Of a DNA stretch of 26,237 bases, positions 21,901 through 26,237 are shown in pieces. Source of the stretch: Bondarzewia mesenterica (Eukaryota; Basidiomycota; Agaricomycetes; Russulales; Bondarzewiaceae); NCBI GenBank assembly GCA_004802705.1, contig SGPL01000463.1:1-26237 (forward strand), read 5' to 3'. Made by a program: the position numbers and the translations under genes. A model generated the notes under the pieces. It worked only from the letters and a program-made list of their open reading frames with translations, had not been told where the DNA came from and did no database searches. Each line of letters begins with the position of its first letter. Position 1 is the stretch's first letter.

Positions 21901-24558
21901 TGTATATAATGGCCCTCTCATGCCTATTGCTATTGAAAGTAATTAGACCTGCGCAGGAATGTGAGATCCTAAGCCTACCTTCAAGGGCGCCCTCCATGTC
22001 ATCCTCGACGTTCATATCCAAATCATCCGCCACTTCTGCAGCCAGCACACCATCTTCTCCTCTCACCTCGCCCTCGCCCTCTGCCTCCGCATCAGCTTCG
22101 TCTTCAACATCTTCTCTGAAATCGGCATCTTCTTCCATTTGTTCTGGCTGAGCCCACACAATGTGCCTCAAACCCGGCCCAGGTTCGTCAACTTGCTCGA
22201 CTTCTTCTTCGTCCTCATCAGACTCGGATGGCAACGCAGGTCCCTCTTCCGTATTGTCTTTCCCCATATCTGTATCAATCGTCTGGCTTTCATTAATGTC
22301 GTCCGGAGGATCCTGGAAGAATCGCGCATACTCCCCACTCGTGTCAAAATATCCCGTTTCTTGTAATTCCTCAGGCGGACGATATGTCGCGAGACTGGGT
22401 GACAGAAGTGGCGTTTGCTCCTTGTTCCGTTGACTGCTGGAGCCAACAGGGGGTGTCATGGGCGAGGGTAATGTCGCACTGAGCATCGGCGGGCGACGCG
22501 GAACAGGGATGGTCATCGATGTGGAATCCGGGGACGGAGAGAACGCAGCCAAGGGTGGTGCCGGCGTCGCAACAATTGGATAGGGCAGCGGTGGGGAGGG
22601 CTTCATTGAAAACAATTTTCCTGTGGTCTGCGCGGGAACTGCGAACGTGAAGTCTCCTGTAGGTGCGTTATGCACCACCGTCGGACGCGATGGTCCAGTT
22701 GATACCGACGATTGCGAGTCATCCAAGGCATCGTCATCTTGAAAAGGAATGCGGGGAGGATCGCTCGACGGCCACTCGGCCACTTTTTCTTCCTCCAGCG
22801 ATGACGCCCACCTGCGGCCATACGAACCTCTGCCTCCAAATGCAGTATGCGCACGAACGACGTCCGGAGATCGTCGCGCCAGAAGTTGGCGTGAGACCTC
22901 GGATACGGACTGTCTGTCCGGCTCTAAACTTACATCGACCAATTCGTCGGGAAAAGGGATGGGTTCCTCGCCTTCGGCCTCCCTTTCCTCACGCAACCGC
23001 TCGTAAAGCAATCTCCGACGCAAGTGATGTCGCCGTTCGCAGTCGTTGAACGGCTGCTGACCTTCGTCAAAAACGGGAGGAGGTGGCTTCAATGGCTTCA
23101 ATCCACGCAGGTAGTACTGTCGATCGCTCGCTGCGTCTTCCGATGGCAGACGAAACGCGTTCATGATTCCCAGTCGCTCCATTTCGCAGGTTTCGTAGTC
23201 CCTGAGGATAGACACCGACATCGCCTGTTCTGCGAATGCTTGTAAGGTGGCATTAGCGGCCCACTGGGCCAACAACGACTTGAGACGCTCCGGATCCCGA
23301 CCCTCGGGCGGCCAAGGCAGCCACTGTCTGGAAACTCCGTCGCCAACCTGCTTCTCCTTGCCCTTGCCCTTCTTATCCACCTTCCATGCATCTATAAGGC
23401 GTTCCAGATCAGCGTCTATATCATCTGCGATTCCGCTTGCATCATCTCTCTCGCGTGCGCGCATGGAAGGCGGCCGCACAGGCAAAATTTTTCATCGGCC
23501 GTTCTATCTGCGGTAGCCGGATGGGCTCAGGAGGGGCAACTCTCTGCATCTGCATCTGGCGCTCTCGTTCTTGTTCTTGCTCTCGTTCTCGTTCTCGTTC
23601 TTGCTCCTGCTCCCGTTCTCGAGCCACCTCCCGCTCCCGCTCCTCTTGCTCCTCTCCTTCTGCCAACAAATCGCCATCTTCAAACACACCAGGACGCGCA
23701 TTCTGTGAAATCCACTCGCGCAGCAGGAACACGGCGATAAACGCGAGCACGATCAGCGTCGCAATAATTTGACCGGTAAAGATGTCCTTCGAGATGGTGC
23801 GTAGGAGCGGATGAGTGACAATCAGGGTGAGCGAAGACCTGGGTTCGTCGGACGAGGGCGAGGGCAAGACCGTGGTGTTCGCGGACGAGTGCGCACGAGC
23901 CGTAAGGTTATAAAAGAAGGACATCGAGGCGGGCGCAGCAGCGCGCGCGCGCGCGCTAATCCACCAAGCGCTAGAAATTCTGGTCAAGAGGCCGATTTCA
24001 ATGATATGATAATAAAGGGACGCACGTCGAATTGCCTATGGCAAAATACATCCGCCACGTCCAGATAGTGACCCAGGGCAGGACGGCGAGCCAGACTAAT
24101 GCAACCACAACGGCACGCAAGCAGAAGAGGATGGCAAAGAGTGCATGTTGGATGAAGCGTTGAAGGAGCAGGATAACGGGAATGTGTCTGGGCATGTCCT
24201 GGGCGTAGACTGTCTCCACGCGTTATTTAAGACATGCAACCCAACCTAGGGAACTCACCTTTCGTGAACGCATATGGGTGCTTACACACGTCGCATGTCT
24301 TCTTCTTACTATGAGTGAGCCATGTCGTCAAACTGTACTCCGACACCGATCAGGCAGGGACGAAGTTGAGGTGAGGAAGATACTGACCAGTCTTGATGGA
24401 TGTAACGTATAGTGCCCGAACATTTGCATGGATGAAAGAGAGGCTGATCTGGTTCGGCAGGGGCACTGCAAATGCGACAAGTATCTAATTCAGCCTCTCG
24501 GTGAGAATGCTCGAATCTGCTGGCCTTCAATTGAGCACGCACCTAACTCCTCCTGCAT
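18983..24558 (-). CDS. DOA10: Doa10/MARCH6-type RING-CH ubiquitin ligase of the ER membrane
   Basis: Fifteen minus-strand exons: 24558-24543, 24496-24388, 24332-24259, 24209-24026, 23979-23480, 23424-21979, 21929-21889, 21838-21749, 21689-21456, 21403-21011, 20951-20776, 20722-20471, 20417-19445, 19393-19234, 19179-18983; 1614 residues. The N-terminal RING-CH is complete: CRIC, CKC, HQDC, then LTTWL and CDVC. About 14 membrane segments follow, the first pair near residues 90-130. A long cytosolic insert is acidic and Pro/Ser-rich. AIGMRGPLYTV, the LRPG-like MRPGAMWFIKDPSDQNFHPI and the C-terminal element FLVELRLRNFQQ are family landmarks. Doa10 ubiquitinates misfolded ER and nuclear-envelope proteins with Ubc6/Ubc7 and acts as a retrotranslocation channel. 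A coding (GC)7 run and a Glu/Arg/Gln repeat lie in exon 5. The acceptor after exon 12 could be 20430 instead of 20418, also in frame. Confidence 0.97.
23561..23655 (-). repeat. Coding microsatellite, Arg/Glu/Gln repeat in DOA10
   Basis: Imperfect hexanucleotide repeats (TCTCGT/TCTTGT on the plus strand) encode a run of RE and QE dipeptides such as EREQEQERERER in the cytosolic part after the membrane segment LIVLAFIAVFLLREW. Such tracts expand and contract by slippage. The high charge and periodicity predict a long single helix; a function is unknown. Confidence 0.85.
23941..23954. repeat. (GC)7 dinucleotide run within DOA10
   Basis: Seven GC units lie in exon 5 of DOA10, encoding the Ala/Arg alternation of SARARAAAP on the minus strand. 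The run starts 26 bases from the exon 5 acceptor. Alternating GC is the classic Z-DNA-prone sequence and is slippage-prone; a change of one unit would shift the frame. Confidence 0.9.
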
Positions 24559-24764
24559 CGCTCTTGAACGTCAAAGAAAGAGTGTTATATGTAGTATTAG
24601 CTATCTTGATTGAAATCCCATTCAAGATTGGCGTGTTCAATCTGCCATTTGCCAGCGCTAGATGGCGCGAGACGTGAGATGGTGGTGGTAGGAGGAGAAA
24701 GTGATCGTGTTAGTCAGCACATGTACTCCTCGGCGCTCAAGAAGTACAATTTATTCTTAGAGTA

Positions 24765-24784
24765 AGAAGGCTATATAGCCTTCT
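24765..24784. repeat. Perfect 20-bp palindrome
   Basis: AGAAGGCTATATAGCCTTCT equals its own reverse complement over all 20 bases. It lies about 207 bases upstream of the DOA10 start and about 130 bases from the TTTACC motif cluster. It could form a cruciform or bind a dimeric factor, or be part of a mobile-element end. Confidence 0.9.
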
Positions 24785-24913
24785 GCAGAACCTCGATAAC
24801 AAAATGATGGCAATGTGAAAAGAGTAGTATGAGCGAAAGTGGGCTGAATGCGACGGCCTCAAAAAGCGCAAACGAAATAGTGTTCCGGTAATCTGCTTTT
24901 GATAAGATCGCGT

Positions 24914-25043
24914 GGTAAATTTACATCGACCCTTGCGGAGGGGTCAGATTTACCTAGGTAATTTACGGTAAATCTCCTTGGATGTACATTACCCTGAATT
25001 ACCGTAATTGTGAAGTAAATGTGCTAGAATTACAGGTAAATTT
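24914..25043. repeat. Cluster of GGTAAAT/ATTTACC motifs, likely hAT subterminal region
   Basis: Within 130 bases there are three GGTAAAT copies (24914, 24967, 25035), ATTTACC running into the perfect palindrome TTACCTAGGTAA (24949-24960), TTTACGGTAAA, two ATTACC copies and AATTACCGTAATT. GACCC and GGGTC arms flank 24927-24945. hAT elements carry short repeated motifs just inside their ends that the transposase binds. The cluster lies immediately 3' of the transposase remnant, so I read it as that element's subterminal region. Exact termini and an 8-bp target duplication were not identified. Confidence 0.55.
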
Positions 25044-25063
25044 GCAACTAGCAAGCTACAATA

Positions 25064-25967
25064 CTACCATTCCTCCCAACTGAGGCCACTCGCGACTGGC
25101 TCAGCTACCGGTGCAAAAGTTGTAGGCAACTGGGCCGCTAGTGTGACTTCATCAGCCAGATAATCAGCAAAGAAACGGCATCCCAGATTGATGTGAGTGC
25201 CGACTGAACATGCAAAACTCGTACACTGTTCGATGGTGCCAGACGAATCATTTGGATCCACTTTTGAAGCGTCGAGAAGGTCCGAGCCTTCTCCTTCTGA
25301 TTCATAGTCAGTTTCCGAAAGAGCGGCTGATGAATCTCCATCCGGATCACTGGCTGTGACCTGCGACGCGCTGCTTCTGACACGCGTTTCCGACATGATC
25401 GTCTTTTGCATGTCGCGCCATTTGACCACAGGCCGACGTTTTCTGACTATTTCCCTTGCTCTACAGGATACAAGGTCAGCACTAGACCATCTACAGGAGA
25501 CTGCCAATGCACTCACATTCTGGTGTCATTCCCGAATACCAATTTCATCTTTCAAAGTGGAGACACACTTTCGGTTGCGCTTTGGATCGTTGAGCCAGGT
25601 GACCAGCGACATTGTACGTTCTTCTGCCATTGATTTGACTGTTATTGAATAAATTTCTGTGGTGAAAGTCTAAGGTGTGATCTGTGAGTCAGACCTTGCA
25701 CAAGCTGCCCGAAAACATATCACGTACCGCTAACGGCTGAGCCTTCTCTCCATGCCGCTTTGCAAGTCGCGTCCACCACTCCCACACTGTCTCTTCATCT
25801 CCCAGTGGCCGATCATAGGGTATATCTCCATCAGCATATTGTCGAACTTGCTCCTTCAACCGTCGAAGGGCGGGCATCAGAGGTAGTGTCGCAAGATCTG
25901 GATTTCTTGTCACCATCACGGACGCAAGCTTCTCGCATTCGGCTTTAGTGAGTTCTGCGCTTTTCAT
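25064..25967 (-). pseudogene. hAT-family transposase, C-terminal remnant
   Basis: On minus, 25967-25728 encodes DETVWEWWTRLAKRHGEKAQPLA, the WW-containing lead-in of the hAT dimerisation domain. After a 58-nt intron (25727-25670), 25669-25529 encodes EIYSITVKSMAEERTMSLVTW and LNDPKRNRKCVSTLKDEIGIRE, a clear hAT C-terminal block. A TGA at 25528-25526 follows where many fungal relatives have Trp. Beyond it an open frame to 25064 continues with a basic (VRKRRPVVKWRDM) then acidic Ser/Asp-rich tail ending SWEEW, typical of tails in such elements, but no clean splice joins it. Everything N-terminal of about 25990, including zinc finger and catalytic domain, is absent or beyond the window. I call it a broken or partial element; a host gene built from a hAT fragment is possible. 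Confidence 0.72.
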
Positions 25968-26000
25968 TGCATCGGCAAACCATTGAGAGAAATTAATTCA

Positions 26001-26237
26001 ATGGAGCTACAGGAGAGTGGGAGGAGGATTAAGGCGATGAAAGAGAGGTTCGTCGGTGGGTGCGTGGAGTTGGGTGGACTGCTGGGTTCGTCATTCGATA
26101 AGACAGCATGGGCCCGTTTGAAGGAGGAAAACATGACACTGAGTCGGCAGGCGTACGCACAGTCTGTTACGCTTGTAATGTATAGAACACATTGTGAAGT
26201 GGGGCTGCGCGCGCCTCAAAAGACGGTCCCGTCACGA
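26001..26237 (+). CDS. Open frame running off the right edge, uncertain
   Basis: An ATG at 26001 opens a frame of 79 codons with no stop before the window ends (MELQESGRRIKAMKERF). It begins divergently from the hAT remnant, 33 bases from that remnant's first ATG. No domain is recognisable. The frame could be the first exon of a gene to the right or a chance opening in GC-rich sequence. On the minus strand the same bases show no hAT similarity. Confidence 0.25.
   Translation, partial: MELQESGRRIKAMKERFVGGCVELGGLLGSSFDKTAWARLKEENMTLSRQAYAQSVTLVMYRTHCEVGLRAPQKTVPSR

Larger units (their letters stand above)
24559..25063. other. DOA10 upstream region and transposon flank
   Basis: About 500 bases lie between the DOA10 start and the hAT remnant. 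The half nearest DOA10 should hold its promoter. The rest contains a perfect 20-bp palindrome and a cluster of TTTACC/GGTAAA motifs, listed separately. No protein-coding frame is convincing. Confidence 0.5.

Noticed and set aside
23442..23987. True frameshift splitting DOA10 in two
   Set aside because: A 55-nt intron joins the two frames in phase, so no lesion is needed.
11292..24558. Biosynthetic or functional gene cluster from VPS34 to DOA10
   Set aside because: The genes are conserved housekeeping functions in unrelated pathways and no shared regulatory signal was found.

Overview
The window reads as nuclear DNA of a filamentous basidiomycete, probably an Agaricomycete. Genes are packed on both strands and broken by about 50 very short introns, mostly 46-65 nt, with GTRNGT-like donors. 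The recognisable proteins are closest to fungal or animal-type eukaryotic families: an exon-junction-complex Y14, a Swi6-like HP1, Vps34, a fungal Doa10 and argininosuccinate synthase. Organism and exon models are my own manual reading; in the spliced gene models every intron phase closes. The one gene that does not close is the 8421-10438 gene.

Layout, left to right. 1-1231: no gene I can support. 1232-1984 (+): Y14/RBM8A. 2330-3440 (+): HP1/Swi6 with chromo and chromoshadow domains. 3441-5097: gap between convergent genes, nothing recognised. 5098-8130 (-): large membrane-anchored protein with Pro-punctuated helical repeats, conserved-looking but of unknown function. 8131-8420: divergent promoter. 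8421-10438 (+): Ser/Pro-rich, probably nuclear protein of unknown function, whose reading frame breaks at a run of nine A. 10439-11291: pyrimidine-rich gap. 11292-14556 (-): class III PI 3-kinase Vps34, 14 exons including a 15-nt microexon. 14957-16549 (-): argininosuccinate synthase, 8 exons. 16550-16878: divergent promoter with a Gcn4-type core. 16879-18688 (+): coiled-coil RING protein. 18983-24558 (-): Doa10/MARCH6-type ER ubiquitin ligase, 15 exons. 24559-25063: AT-rich gap with palindromes and TTTACC/GGTAAA motifs. 25064-25967 (-): decayed C-terminal part of a hAT transposase. 26001-26237 (+): an open frame running off the window.

This is mostly ordinary housekeeping sequence and the neighbours do not form a pathway or cluster. 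Two ubiquitin ligases lie tail to tail. Two chromatin/RNA regulators (Y14, HP1) lie in tandem. Vps34 and Doa10 both work on endomembranes, but nothing in the layout ties them together. The least explained items are the repeat-helix membrane protein, the poly-A frame break in the gene at 8421, and the transposon remnant with its motif-rich flank. I see no clear previously undescribed multi-gene system.
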